Assembly (NCBI RefSeq): GCF_900163665.1
Contig: NZ_FUIA01000016.1
Location: 186,001 to 250,000, forward strand
DNA length: 64,000 nt
Direction: 5' to 3'
From: Frigoribacterium sp. JB110
Lineage (GTDB): Bacteria > Actinomycetota > Actinomycetes > Actinomycetales > Microbacteriaceae
This document shows, piece after piece, positions 27,624-35,358 of this stretch; within the stretch, counting starts at the first letter, position 1; each line of letters opens with the position of its first letter. The position numbers and the translations under genes were made by a program. Below the pieces are notes generated by a model that saw nothing but the letters and a program-made list of their open reading frames with translations, did not search any database and was not told where the DNA came from.

Positions 27624-28472
27624 GTGTTCCGCCGCTCGATGTACAAGACCCCTGCGCAGCTGCGCGGGATGGTCGAACCAGGGCGCATCACGCGGGAGGC
27701 GCTCGAGGCGGTTCGCGGTGCCATCCGTCCCGGCATGACGACGCTCGAGCTCGATCAGGTGGCCGAGGCGTCGATCCGTGCGCAGGGTGCGCGTCCGAAC
27801 TTCCAGCTGGTGCCCGGCTACAGCCACACCATCTGCGTCTCGGTGAACGAGGAGGTCGTGCACGGTATTCCCGGGGCGCGCATTCTCGAACCCGGTGACA
27901 TCGTGTCGATCGACTGCGGCGCGGAGACCGACGAGGGCTGGAACGGCGACTCAGCGATCTCGATCGTGCTGCCGGACCCGGATCGACCGGAGCTGGTCGC
28001 CGAGCGCGAGGAGCTGTCCAGGATCACGCGTGAGTCGATGTGGGCGGGAATCGCCGAGCTGGCATCCGCTCGCGGCCTCGGCGAAGTGGGTGCGCGGATC
28101 GAGCAGTTCATCGACGAGAACCCGCACCCCGGCACCGATCGCTCCCTCGGCATCCTGCGGGACTATGTCGGGCACGGCATCGGCCGCAAGATGCACGAGT
28201 CGCCCACGCTGTTCCACTATGCGACCCCGCAGCCAGGCGCACGGGTGAAGCCGGGCCTCTGCGTGTGCGTCGAGCCGATGATGGTCATCGGTGACGAGCA
28301 CGTGCTGGTCGCGGACGACGACTGGACCGTGGTCACATCCGACGGTTCGTCCGGCGCACACTGGGAGCACAGCGTCGCCGTGCATGATGGAGGCATCTGG
28401 GTGCTGACCGCCGCCGACGGGGGCGCGGACGGTCTGGCACCCTTTGGGGTCACCCCGGTACCGATCGACTGA
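27624..28472 (+). CDS. map: type I methionine aminopeptidase
   Basis: 282 residues; removes the initiator methionine from nascent proteins. The five metal ligands of the family can be placed: aspartates in IVSIDCGAETDEGWNGDSAI, the histidine in DYVGHGIGRKMH, and glutamates in CVEPMM and HWEHSVAVH. GTG start 3 nt after adk. Its end is about 30 nt before the DsbA-like gene, so the four genes may share one transcript. Confidence 0.98.
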   Translation: MFRRSMYKTPAQLRGMVEPGRITREALEAVRGAIRPGMTTLELDQVAEASIRAQGARPNFQLVPGYSHTICVSVNEEVVHGIPGARILEPGDIVSIDCGAETDEGWNGDSAISIVLPDPDRPELVAEREELSRITRESMWAGIAELASARGLGEVGARIEQFIDENPHPGTDRSLGILRDYVGHGIGRKMHESPTLFHYATPQPGARVKPGLCVCVEPMMVIGDEHVLVADDDWTVVTSDGSSGAHWEHSVAVHDGGIWVLTAADGGADGLAPFGVTPVPID

Positions 28473-28503
28473 GGCGCCCGCGCCGAGAACGAAAGAGCAA
28501 CTC

Positions 28504-29184
28504 ATGGCAGCTGCCCGCAGGACCAATTGGCTGGCGATCTGGATCACCGCAGGGGTGGTCGTGGTCGTGGTGGCGATCGCCGCTGTCGCGGTGTGGATGA
28601 ACAGGCAGGCGCTCGCGCTCGCGGAATCGCCGGGTGCGGCGGTCGTGAACGAGGAGACCGGCGTGATCACCATCGGCGACGGGCCGAATGTGCTCGATGA
28701 GTACGTCGACTTCATGTGCCCGTTCTGCGGCCAGTACCATGACTCGTTCAGCGAGACGGTCTCCGGTCTCGTCGAGGACGGCGACGTCACGCTGAACCTT
28801 CACCCCATCGCGATCCTCGACGCCAACTCGCAGGGCACCCAGTTCTCGACTCGTGCCGCGAGCGCCATGTACTGCGTGGCGGACGACAATCCCGATGCCG
28901 TGTACCCGTTCATGGATGCGCTGTTCGCCAACCAGCCGCGCGAGAACACGACGGGCCTCGACAACGACGAGATCATCGGATACGCGAAGGAAGCCGGTGC
29001 GTCCGACGCGGTCGAGAGCTGCATCGAAGAGACGGAGTACGCGGACTTCGTCGCGGCTCGCACTCAGGAGATCCCTCCCAACCCGTCGACCGGCAGTGTG
29101 TCGGCGCCGACGGTGGTGCTGAACGATGAGTACCTCAACCTCACGATGGACCCCGAGGTCGACCTGCTTCCGAAGCTGAACTGA
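28504..29184 (+). CDS. membrane-anchored DsbA-like thioredoxin-fold protein
   Basis: 226 residues. An N-terminal transmembrane anchor (IWITAGVVVVVVAIAAVAVW, about residues 12-31) is followed by an extracytoplasmic thioredoxin-type domain with active site CPFC in YVDFMCPFCGQYHD and the matching cis-proline region SAPTVVLN. Two further cysteines (YCVADD and ESCIEE) may form a structural disulfide. This is the DsbA/Vitamin-K-dependent-oxidoreductase-partner type of actinobacteria, expected to make or shuffle disulfides in exported proteins. Its place right after secY-adk-map fits a role in secreted protein folding. ATG 28504 chosen; a weak GAAAGAG site is ahead. Confidence 0.88.
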   Translation: MAAARRTNWLAIWITAGVVVVVVAIAAVAVWMNRQALALAESPGAAVVNEETGVITIGDGPNVLDEYVDFMCPFCGQYHDSFSETVSGLVEDGDVTLNLHPIAILDANSQGTQFSTRAASAMYCVADDNPDAVYPFMDALFANQPRENTTGLDNDEIIGYAKEAGASDAVESCIEETEYADFVAARTQEIPPNPSTGSVSAPTVVLNDEYLNLTMDPEVDLLPKLN

Positions 29185-29215
29185 CGTGTCGAGACGACGC
29201 ACCACTGGGTCGCAT

Positions 29216-29244
29216 TTGCCGATCCGGGTCGCGTCGTCTAACAT
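29216..29244 (+). promoter_or_regulatory. infA operon promoter
   Basis: TTGCCG (29216-29221), a 17-bp spacer and TAACAT (29239-29244). It predicts a start near 29251 and a 5' leader of about 105 nt before infA. Confidence 0.75.
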
Positions 29245-29319
29245 AGATCCTTGGTGCTTTGCGCCTCATTTCGGTGTGTCCTCTGACCCCGTCGAGAGCT
29301 GAGCACCCACCCACCCACC

Positions 29320-29337
29320 GCAGACCGATCGGTCTGC
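29320..29337 (+). promoter_or_regulatory. perfect 18-nt palindrome in the infA leader
   Basis: GCAGACCGATCGGTCTGC is fully self-complementary and lies 18 nt before the infA start. In RNA it forms a 7-bp stem with a GATC loop immediately ahead of the ribosome-binding region; in DNA it could be an operator. Confidence 0.55.
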
Positions 29338-29355
29338 TTGAGCGATAGCGAGTTT

Positions 29356-29574
29356 ATGGCTAAAGACGGTGTCATCGAGATCGAGGGCACAGTGTCCGAG
29401 TCGCTGCCGAACGCGATGTTCCGCGTGGAGCTGTCGAACGGCCACAAGGTGCTCGCCACGATCTCGGGGAAGATGCGGCAGAACTACATCCGGATCATCC
29501 CCGAGGACCGCGTGGTCGTGGAGCTCAGCCCCTACGACCTCACACGCGGGCGCATCGTCTACCGCTACCGCTGA
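29356..29574 (+). CDS. infA: translation initiation factor IF-1
   Basis: 72 residues, the standard IF-1 size, an OB-fold protein that blocks the A site during initiation. Sequence begins [20 protein letters not shown] and includes [20 protein letters not shown] and the end [12 protein letters not shown] 29356 is chosen by homology of the N-terminus although the frame is open to 29338; no strong Shine-Dalgarno is seen (agcgag). First gene of the infA-rpmJ-rpsM-rpsK-rpoA-rplQ group. Confidence 0.98.
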   Translation: MAKDGVIEIEGTVSESLPNAMFRVELSNGHKVLATISGKMRQNYIRIIPEDRVVVELSPYDLTRGRIVYRYR

Positions 29575-29635
29575 GCCCGATCGGAAAGTAACGTCTCCCG
29601 GCTTCCGGGGAACGAAGACAGCGAACAGGAACATC

Positions 29636-29752
29636 ATGAAGGTTCAGCCCTCCGTCAAGCCGATCTGCGACAGCTGCAAGGTCATCCGTCGCAACGGTCG
29701 CGTGATGGTCATCTGCAAGAGCAACCCGCGCCATAAGCAGCGCCAGGGCTGA
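29636..29752 (+). CDS. rpmJ: 50S ribosomal protein L36
   Basis: 38 residues. The sequence [20 protein letters not shown] ... [13 protein letters not shown] carries the CxxC, C and H ligands of the zinc-binding form of bL36, so this is the zinc-containing C+ paralogue. ATG 29636 with ACAGGAAC about 6 nt ahead. A hairpin follows right after the stop. Confidence 0.98.
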   Translation: MKVQPSVKPICDSCKVIRRNGRVMVICKSNPRHKQRQG

Positions 29753-29757
29753 TTCGG

Positions 29758-29778
29758 CGCCCCGGATGATCCGGGGCG
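29758..29778 (+). terminator. hairpin after rpmJ
   Basis: Nine-bp perfect stem CGCCCCGGA/TCCGGGGCG with a TGA loop, 6 nt past the rpmJ stop. The 153-bp gap to rpsM shows another GC-rich fold (around 29840-29870). Partial terminator or processing signal. Confidence 0.5.
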
Positions 29779-29905
29779 TGCAGATCACACAATTCAATAT
29801 CTGAAACGGCAGGATCAGAACCCGCGCAATGCGGGGGACACCTCGGGTCGGAGGCCCGGGCACCGATCCTGCTCCACACCTCCACAGACCACAGGAGAAA
29901 GTCGC

Positions 29906-30280
29906 ATGGCACGTCTCGCCGGCGTCGACATCCCGCGTGATAAGCGCGTGGTGATCGCCCTTACGTACATCTACGGCGTTGGCCGTACTCGCTCGAACGA
30001 GATCCTCACCGCCACGGGGATCGACGAGAACGTTCGAGTCAAGGACCTCACGGACGAGCAGCTGATCGCGCTCCGTGACCACATCGAGGGCACCTACCGC
30101 GTCGAGGGTGACCTCCGTCGCGAGGTCGCCGCTGATATCCGCCGCAAGGTCGAGATCGGCTCCTACCAGGGTCTGCGCCACCGTCGCGGTCTTCCTGTGC
30201 GCGGTCAGCGCACCAAGACGAACGCTCGCTCCCGCAAGGGCCCGAAGCGCACCGTCGCCGGTAAGAAGAAGGCCCGCTGA
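29906..30280 (+). CDS. rpsM: 30S ribosomal protein S13
   Basis: 124 residues, normal uS13, part of the small-subunit head and bridge to the large subunit. Begins [20 protein letters not shown] and holds the basic C-terminal stretch [20 protein letters not shown] that contacts P-site tRNA. ATG with CAGGAGAAAG ahead. rpsK follows after 26 nt. Confidence 0.99.
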   Translation: MARLAGVDIPRDKRVVIALTYIYGVGRTRSNEILTATGIDENVRVKDLTDEQLIALRDHIEGTYRVEGDLRREVAADIRRKVEIGSYQGLRHRRGLPVRGQRTKTNARSRKGPKRTVAGKKKAR

Positions 30281-30306
30281 GCGCGGATAAGTAGGAGACG
30301 AGAGAT

Positions 30307-30705
30307 ATGGCTACCCCCAAGACCGCCGCGCGCAAGCCGCGCCGCAAGGAAAAGAAGAACATCGCGTTGGGCCAGGCCCACATCAAGTCGACGTTCAACA
30401 ACACCATCGTTTCGATCACCGACCCGGCCGGCGCTGTCATCAGCTGGAAGTCGTCGGGCGGCGTGGGCTTCAAGGGCTCGCGCAAGTCGACGCCGTACGC
30501 CGCAGGCATGGCCGCGGACACCGCCGCCAAGGAGGCTCAGGCCCACGGCGTGAAGAAGGTCGATGTCTTCGTGAAGGGGCCCGGATCGGGTCGCGAGACG
30601 GCGATCCGCTCGCTGCAGGCTGCAGGCCTCGAGGTCGGTTCGATTCAGGACGTGACGCCGCAGGCCCACAACGGCTGCCGTCCGCCGAAGCGCCGCCGCG
30701 TCTGA
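30307..30705 (+). CDS. rpsK: 30S ribosomal protein S11
   Basis: 132 residues, standard uS11, in the platform near the E site. The motif [20 protein letters not shown] and the end [15 protein letters not shown] are diagnostic. TAGGAGACGAGAG lies ahead of ATG. In many actinobacteria rpsD comes next; here the next gene is rpoA after a 135-nt gap containing a hairpin. Confidence 0.99.
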   Translation: MATPKTAARKPRRKEKKNIALGQAHIKSTFNNTIVSITDPAGAVISWKSSGGVGFKGSRKSTPYAAGMAADTAAKEAQAHGVKKVDVFVKGPGSGRETAIRSLQAAGLEVGSIQDVTPQAHNGCRPPKRRRV

Positions 30706-30716
30706 TGACGGGTGCA

Positions 30717-30744
30717 CCCCGGGGGCCCATCGAGGCCTCCGGGG
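30717..30744 (+). terminator. hairpin between rpsK and rpoA
   Basis: Eleven-bp stem CCCCGGGGGCC/GGCCTCCGGGG with one G-T pair and a CATCGA loop, 11 nt after rpsK. There is no T-run, and rpoA likely still receives read-through; it may tune the ratio of ribosomal proteins to polymerase. Confidence 0.55.
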
Positions 30745-30840
30745 CACACTCGTTCTCGCGGGCGCCGCTCCGCCTGCGCTAACTCAATACCTCATTCACC
30801 AAGTGTCATATAGCGGTCACTTGATCGAAAGGAACACATA

Positions 30841-31830
30841 GTGCTTATTGCACAGCGTCCTACCCTGACCGAGGAGAAGGTCTCGGAGTTCCGCAGCAGG
30901 TTCGTCATCGAGCCCCTGGAGCCCGGCTTCGGGTACACGATCGGCAACTCGCTGCGCCGCAGTCTGCTCTCGTCGATTCCCGGCGCGGCCGTCACGAGCA
31001 TCCGGATCGATGGCGTTCTGCACGAGTTCAGCACCATCCCCGGTGTGAAGGAAGATGTCACTGAGATCATCCTCAACATCAAGCAGCTCGTCGTCTCGAG
31101 CGAGCGGGATGAGCCGATCACCGCGTACCTGCGCAAGACGGGTGCCGGCGAGGTCACCGCCGCGGACATCTCCGCTCCGGCCGGCGTCGAGGTGCACAAC
31201 CCCGAGCTCGTCATCGCCACGCTGAACGACACGGCGAAGTTCGAGCTCGAGCTCACGATCGAGCGCGGCCGCGGCTACGTGTCGGCCGTGCAGAACCGCA
31301 ACGAGTACGCCGAGGCCGGCCAGGTTCCGATCGACTCGATCTACTCGCCCGTCACCAAGGTCGCCTACCGCGTCGAGGCGACGCGTGCCGGTGAGCGCAC
31401 TGACTTCGACAAGCTCGTCGTCGACGTGGAGACCAAGGCGTCGATGGCGCCGCGCGACGCCGTCGCCTCGGCCGGTCGCACGCTCGTCGAGCTGTTCGGC
31501 CTCGCCCGCGAGCTGAACGAGGAGGCCGAGGGCATCGAGATCGGTCCCGCACCGGTCGCCGAGGTCCTCTCGAACGAGCTGTCCATGCCGATCGAGGACC
31601 TCGATCTGTCGGTCCGCTCGTACAACTGCCTCAAGCGCGAAGGCATCAACACGGTCAGCGAGCTCGTCGCTCTCTCGGAGACGCAGCTCATGAACATCCG
31701 CAACTTCGGGCAGAAGTCCGTCGACGAGGTGCGCGACAAGCTCGTCTCGCTCGGTCTGTCGCTGAAGGATTCGGTGCCCGGTTTCGACGGCGCCAACTTC
31801 TACAGCGGCTACGACGAAGAGCAGATCTGA
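30841..31830 (+). CDS. rpoA: RNA polymerase alpha subunit
   Basis: 329 residues, normal. N-terminal dimerisation domain with [20 protein letters not shown], flexible linker, and C-terminal DNA/activator-binding domain with [20 protein letters not shown] and [20 protein letters not shown] 30841 with GAAAGGAAC about 8 nt ahead; the protein then starts [20 protein letters not shown]. rplQ follows after 38 nt. Confidence 0.99.
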   Translation: MLIAQRPTLTEEKVSEFRSRFVIEPLEPGFGYTIGNSLRRSLLSSIPGAAVTSIRIDGVLHEFSTIPGVKEDVTEIILNIKQLVVSSERDEPITAYLRKTGAGEVTAADISAPAGVEVHNPELVIATLNDTAKFELELTIERGRGYVSAVQNRNEYAEAGQVPIDSIYSPVTKVAYRVEATRAGERTDFDKLVVDVETKASMAPRDAVASAGRTLVELFGLARELNEEAEGIEIGPAPVAEVLSNELSMPIEDLDLSVRSYNCLKREGINTVSELVALSETQLMNIRNFGQKSVDEVRDKLVSLGLSLKDSVPGFDGANFYSGYDEEQI

Positions 31831-31868
31831 CCCGGCCTCGCCCTTCACCACATCTGGAGTAATCGAAA

Positions 31869-32453
31869 ATGCCTAAGCCCACTAAGGGTGCCCGCCTCGG
31901 TGGCGGCGCAGCCCACGAGCGTCTGCTCCTCGCGAACCTCGCGTCGGCGCTGTTCACGCACAAGTCGATCAAGACCACAGAGACGAAGGCCAAGCGCCTG
32001 CGTCCCGTCGCCGAGCGACTGGTCACGTTCGCGAAGCGCGGCGACCTGCACGCGCGCCGTCGCGTGCTGTCGATCCTGGGGAACAAGGAAGCTGCGCACA
32101 TCCTGTTCACCGAAATCGCTCCCCTCGTCGCCGATCGTGACGGCGGCTACACCCGCATCACGAAGATCGGCCCGCGTAAGGGCGACAACGCGCCGATGGC
32201 CGTGATCGAGCTCGTCACCGAGCCCGTCACCCCCAAGGCGAAGAAGTCGGTCGCGACTGAGACGCCTGTCGCGGAGGAGACTCCCGCCGAAGAGGTCGTC
32301 GAGGAGGGCGAGGCTGCGGCCGAGGCCCCCGCCGTCGACGAGACCGCCGACCCGGCTGCCGACGCCGGCGCAGAGTCGCCCGAGGAGGGCGAGGCTGCGG
32401 CCGAGGCCGCTGAGGACGCCGTCGTCGACAAGGACGAGGAGAAGTCGGAGTAA
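31869..32453 (+). CDS. rplQ: 50S ribosomal protein L17 with long acidic tail
   Basis: 194 residues, against about 120 for a minimal bL17. The core ([20 protein letters not shown] to [15 protein letters not shown], about 1-115) is standard and sits near the exit tunnel. The last 75 residues are Glu/Ala/Val-rich with the segment EEGEAAAEA appearing twice; the DNA holds an exact 28-bp direct repeat (32300-32327 and 32381-32408). Such acidic tails occur in other actinobacterial L17 proteins and are probably disordered. ATG start; AGTAATCG ahead is a weak site. Strong terminator follows. Confidence 0.98.
   Translation: MPKPTKGARLGGGAAHERLLLANLASALFTHKSIKTTETKAKRLRPVAERLVTFAKRGDLHARRRVLSILGNKEAAHILFTEIAPLVADRDGGYTRITKIGPRKGDNAPMAVIELVTEPVTPKAKKSVATETPVAEETPAEEVVEEGEAAAEAPAVDETADPAADAGAESPEEGEAAAEAAEDAVVDKDEEKSE
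32300..32408 (+). repeat. 28-bp direct repeat within rplQ tail
   Basis: Exact 28-bp copies at 32300-32327 and 32381-32408 (both starting CGAGGAGGGCGAGGCTGCGG), 81 bp apart, which keeps the reading frame. This points to tail growth by in-frame duplication. Confidence 0.85.
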
Positions 32454-32469
32454 CATCCGCTCACCCGAC

Positions 32470-32505
32470 AGAAGAGGCCCGCACCGATAGGTGCGGGCCT
32501 CTTCT
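32470..32505 (+). terminator. terminator of the rpoA-rplQ operon
   Basis: Sixteen-bp perfect stem AGAAGAGGCCCGCACC/GGTGCGGGCCTCTTCT with a GATA loop, 16 nt after rplQ. The flanking AGAAGA and TCTTCT make it a workable terminator on both strands, fitting the converging gene at 32578. Confidence 0.9.
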
Positions 32506-32577
32506 GCGTTCGCAACGGTGCCGCCTCGAGCGGAAGGTGGGGGTGATGCGCCAAAGCCGCTCCGAGTCGCGTCTGAT

Positions 32578-33540
32578 TCAGAGCGCGGTCGCGAGGCGGC
32601 TCAGAGACGCGAAGGGACTCGGTCCGGCGGGTATGAGCACGCTCGTCGATGCGCCGGCCGCGCGGCGTGCGGTGAGCCCGGCGCTGACCCGCTCCGATGT
32701 GCCGGCGAGTGCGAGGTGAGGGATCCACGCATCGGGCAGCGAAGCGGCGAACTCATCACCATCGCGGCAGCCGGCCCGCAGTGCGGCGAGCTCGTCGGAG
32801 AAGGGGAGACCCGCCAGGTGCGGGCGCCAGTCCGGCTCGCCGAAGGGCGCGAGAGCAGGGCGCACAATCGTCCACGCCGCGGCGTCGGTGTCGGCGACCG
32901 CTGCGAGATCGTAGGTGACGACCTGGTGCGGGCCCGTGCCGCCGTCGTCCATCCGGTCGATGGCGGCCGCGATGTACGACGGCGGGGAGGGCTCTGCGAG
33001 CACGACGCCGTCGGAGACCTCCCCTGCGGCGGTGAGCGATTTCGGGCCACGAACGCCCAGCAGCACCGGCGGCGGCGTCGCGGGGATCTCGGTCAGCACG
33101 GTGCCGCCGACGTGCACGTGCGCTGTGTCCGGGGCGGGTTCGCCGCGTAGGAGCGCTCGGAACACGGTGGTGCAGTCGCGCAGCAGACCGAGAGGGCGTG
33201 CGGGCCACGCATCGACCTGCCGCATCCAGTCGGGCATGCCGTGTCCGATGCCGATCGTCACGCGCCCTGGATGCAGCTGAGTGAGGGTCGCGGCCTCCAT
33301 CGCGGCGAAGGCGATGTTTCGGGCGCCCGCGGGGAGGATGCCAACGCCGACCCGGATGTTCGTCGTCGCCGCGAGCACGGCCGTCGCCTGAACGAAGCCG
33401 CCGCGGAAGCCGAGGTCCTCGACGACCCACAGCTCGCGGAAGCCGAGCTCCTCCGCCCTGCGAGCGAACGGCAGCACCTGCTCGATCGGAAGGTCTCTGG
33501 GCAGCAGGACGCCCACATCGGGCAGATCGGCGGCGCTCAT
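32578..33540 (-). CDS. luciferase-like (LLM class) flavin-dependent oxidoreductase
   Basis: 320 residues with the TIM-barrel pattern of bacterial luciferase-like enzymes, which use FMN or F420. Seen: DVGVLLPRDLPIEQVLPFAR at the start, AAATTNIRVGVGILPAGARN and MEAATLTQLHPGRVTIGIGH typical of the family, and a later GEVSDGVVLAEPSPPSYI. Substrate and cofactor cannot be told from sequence. ATG 33540 is chosen because TACGGT lies 6 nt upstream on the minus strand (leaderless); the longer frame to 33705 lacks support. It follows the AGCS gene on the same strand after 110 bp and converges with rplQ. Confidence 0.85.
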   Translation of the reverse strand: MSAADLPDVGVLLPRDLPIEQVLPFARRAEELGFRELWVVEDLGFRGGFVQATAVLAATTNIRVGVGILPAGARNIAFAAMEAATLTQLHPGRVTIGIGHGMPDWMRQVDAWPARPLGLLRDCTTVFRALLRGEPAPDTAHVHVGGTVLTEIPATPPPVLLGVRGPKSLTAAGEVSDGVVLAEPSPPSYIAAAIDRMDDGGTGPHQVVTYDLAAVADTDAAAWTIVRPALAPFGEPDWRPHLAGLPFSDELAALRAGCRDGDEFAASLPDAWIPHLALAGTSERVSAGLTARRAAGASTSVLIPAGPSPFASLSRLATAL

Positions 33541-33546
33541 GCCCTC

Positions 33547-33552
33547 ACCGTA
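33547..33552 (-). promoter_or_regulatory. -10 box of the LLM oxidoreductase gene
   Basis: TACGGT on the minus strand, 6 nt before ATG 33540; leaderless geometry. Confidence 0.45.
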
Positions 33553-33650
33553 GTCCAGAGGCGGGGCCCTGTGACCCTCGCGGGTGCGCTCCTGCCTGAG
33601 CGCGGTGGGTTCGGGGGCGCGCCGACGTCGACCGGTGCACCCCCGAGGGG

Positions 33651-35129
33651 CTACGGGCGCTTCGCGTCCCTGCCTGCTTTCTCCGTTCGTCGCCACTCCT
33701 GCCATCCGGGATCATCTGCCATGAACGTCTCGATCTCCTCCTGCGTGGCCGTGAGCTTCGGGTCATGGCGCAGGTAGGCGCGGGTCTCCCGCGCGACGAG
33801 GCCGGAGAGCACCAGCAGTCCGATCAGGTTCGGCAGCGCCATCAGGCCGTTCATCACATCGGAGAACGCCCACACGACGCCGAGCTCGGTCGTGCAGCCG
33901 ACGAAGACGACAAGAGCGAACAGCACGCGGAACGGCATCACCGAGCGGAGGCCGAGCAGCTTCTCGATGGCGCGCTCGCCGTAGTACGACCAGCCCAGGA
34001 TCGTGGAGAACGCGAACAGTACGAGGCCGGTCGTGACGATCCAGTGCCCCCATTGGCCCGGCAGGCCCTGGGCGAACGCTTCACCGGTCATCAACGAGGC
34101 GTCCAACTGCTCGCCATCGGAGCCGGTGAACGAGTATGCGCCCGTCGTGACGATCACCAGGCCGGTCATCGTCACGACGATGATCGTGTCGATGAAGGTC
34201 TGCGTCATCGACACGAGACCCTGTCGGACGGGGTGGCTGGTGCGGGCGGCGGCCGCCGCGATCGCCGCGGACCCCATGCCGGACTCGTTCGAGAAGATGC
34301 CGCGCGCGACGCCGAACTGGATCGCGATGATGATGACCGATCCCGCGAAGCCGCCGGCGGCGGCGCTGCCGGTGAACGCGTCGTGGAAGATCATGCCGAG
34401 GGCCGCAGGGATGTCGCCGACGTTGACGAGCAGGATGTAGAGGGCCGCGACCACATAGATCACGATCATGATCGGAACGAGACCGGCCGTGACCCGGCCG
34501 ATCGACTTGATCCCACCGACGAGCACGATGAGCGCGACCACCGTCAGCACGATCCCGGTCACCCAGGTGGGAACGGAGAAGCTGCGCTCGAGGTTGGCCG
34601 ACACCGAGTTGCCCTGAGTGAGGTTTCCGATTCCGAAGCAGGCGAAGATCGTGAACAGTGTGAAGGCGACGGCGAGGGTCTTTCCGAACCAGTTCCGGAT
34701 GCCGCGCTCGAGGTACTGCTGCGGCCCGCCGTTGCGCTCACCTGCGGCGTCGGTGGTGCGGAAGCGCACGCCGAGGAACGCCTCGGAGTACTTCGACGCC
34801 ATGCCGAGCAGGCCGGTGACCCACATCCAGAACAGCGCGCCCGGCCCGCCGATGGCGAGCGCCGTGGCGACGCCGACGACGTTGCCGGTGCCGACCGTGG
34901 CCGCCAGCGCCGTGGTGAGGGCCTGGAACTGCGAGATGTCGCCCTCGGCGCCGGAGTCCTTCCTGCGGAAGATGCCGAGTCGCAGGGCCGCGCCGAGGCG
35001 CACGAACTGCAGTCCGCCGAGCCGGATGGTCAGATACAGCCCGGTTCCGAGGAGCAGGGGGATGAGCAGCCACGGCCCCCAGATGACTCCGCTGACGGCT
35101 TCGAGTGCGGCTTGGATGGCATCGGTCAT
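33651..35129 (-). CDS. alanine/glycine:cation symporter (AGCS family)
   Basis: 492 residues with about 11 hydrophobic segments. Family features are clear: ATVGTGNVVGVATALAIGGP near residue 75, and QFGVARGIFSNESGMGSAAI around residue 275, the signature of sodium-coupled alanine/glycine carriers. Expected to import small neutral amino acids with Na+. ATG 35129 has GGGGAA about 7 nt ahead; the frame is open further to 35477 but that part crosses repeat copy 4 and a hairpin. A short charged tail (RRTEKAGRDAKRP) is cytoplasmic. Exact substrate is not determined. Confidence 0.92.
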   Translation of the reverse strand: MTDAIQAALEAVSGVIWGPWLLIPLLLGTGLYLTIRLGGLQFVRLGAALRLGIFRRKDSGAEGDISQFQALTTALAATVGTGNVVGVATALAIGGPGALFWMWVTGLLGMASKYSEAFLGVRFRTTDAAGERNGGPQQYLERGIRNWFGKTLAVAFTLFTIFACFGIGNLTQGNSVSANLERSFSVPTWVTGIVLTVVALIVLVGGIKSIGRVTAGLVPIMIVIYVVAALYILLVNVGDIPAALGMIFHDAFTGSAAAGGFAGSVIIIAIQFGVARGIFSNESGMGSAAIAAAAARTSHPVRQGLVSMTQTFIDTIIVVTMTGLVIVTTGAYSFTGSDGEQLDASLMTGEAFAQGLPGQWGHWIVTTGLVLFAFSTILGWSYYGERAIEKLLGLRSVMPFRVLFALVVFVGCTTELGVVWAFSDVMNGLMALPNLIGLLVLSGLVARETRAYLRHDPKLTATQEEIETFMADDPGWQEWRRTEKAGRDAKRP

Positions 35130-35220
35130 TGTGCGATTCCCCGTCCTGTCGTGCGCACGGTCGCCCCACCTCCACCGGCCGCGCTCGATCGGTTTGGGGG
35201 AGAGTGTAGCGCCAAGCCGC

Positions 35221-35288
35221 CGAACTGCGCCGATATCGCCGAGACGCGCCGATATCGACGTGCTCTCGTCGAAGAGGTGCGCATCTCG
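35221..35288 (+). repeat. 68-bp palindromic element, copy 4 (forward)
   Basis: Exactly 68 bp aligned to copy 5 without gaps: the right end TCGAAGAGGTGCGCATCTCG is well conserved, while the left third is altered and contains two CGATATCG boxes. It lies about 90 bp upstream of the AGCS start, so it could sit in that gene's promoter region. Confidence 0.75.
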
Positions 35289-35306
35289 CGGGCGCCCGAG
35301 ACACAG

Positions 35307-35348
35307 CGAAGGCCGGGCATCCGCCGCAATGGGGATGCCCGGCCTTCG
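35307..35348 (-). terminator. terminator hairpin after the SulP gene
   Basis: Sixteen-bp perfect stem CGAAGGCCGGGCATCC/GGATGCCCGGCCTTCG with a 10-nt loop, 10 nt past the SulP stop. There is no T-run on the minus strand. Confidence 0.75.
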
Positions 35349-35358
35349 GAGTCTCTGG

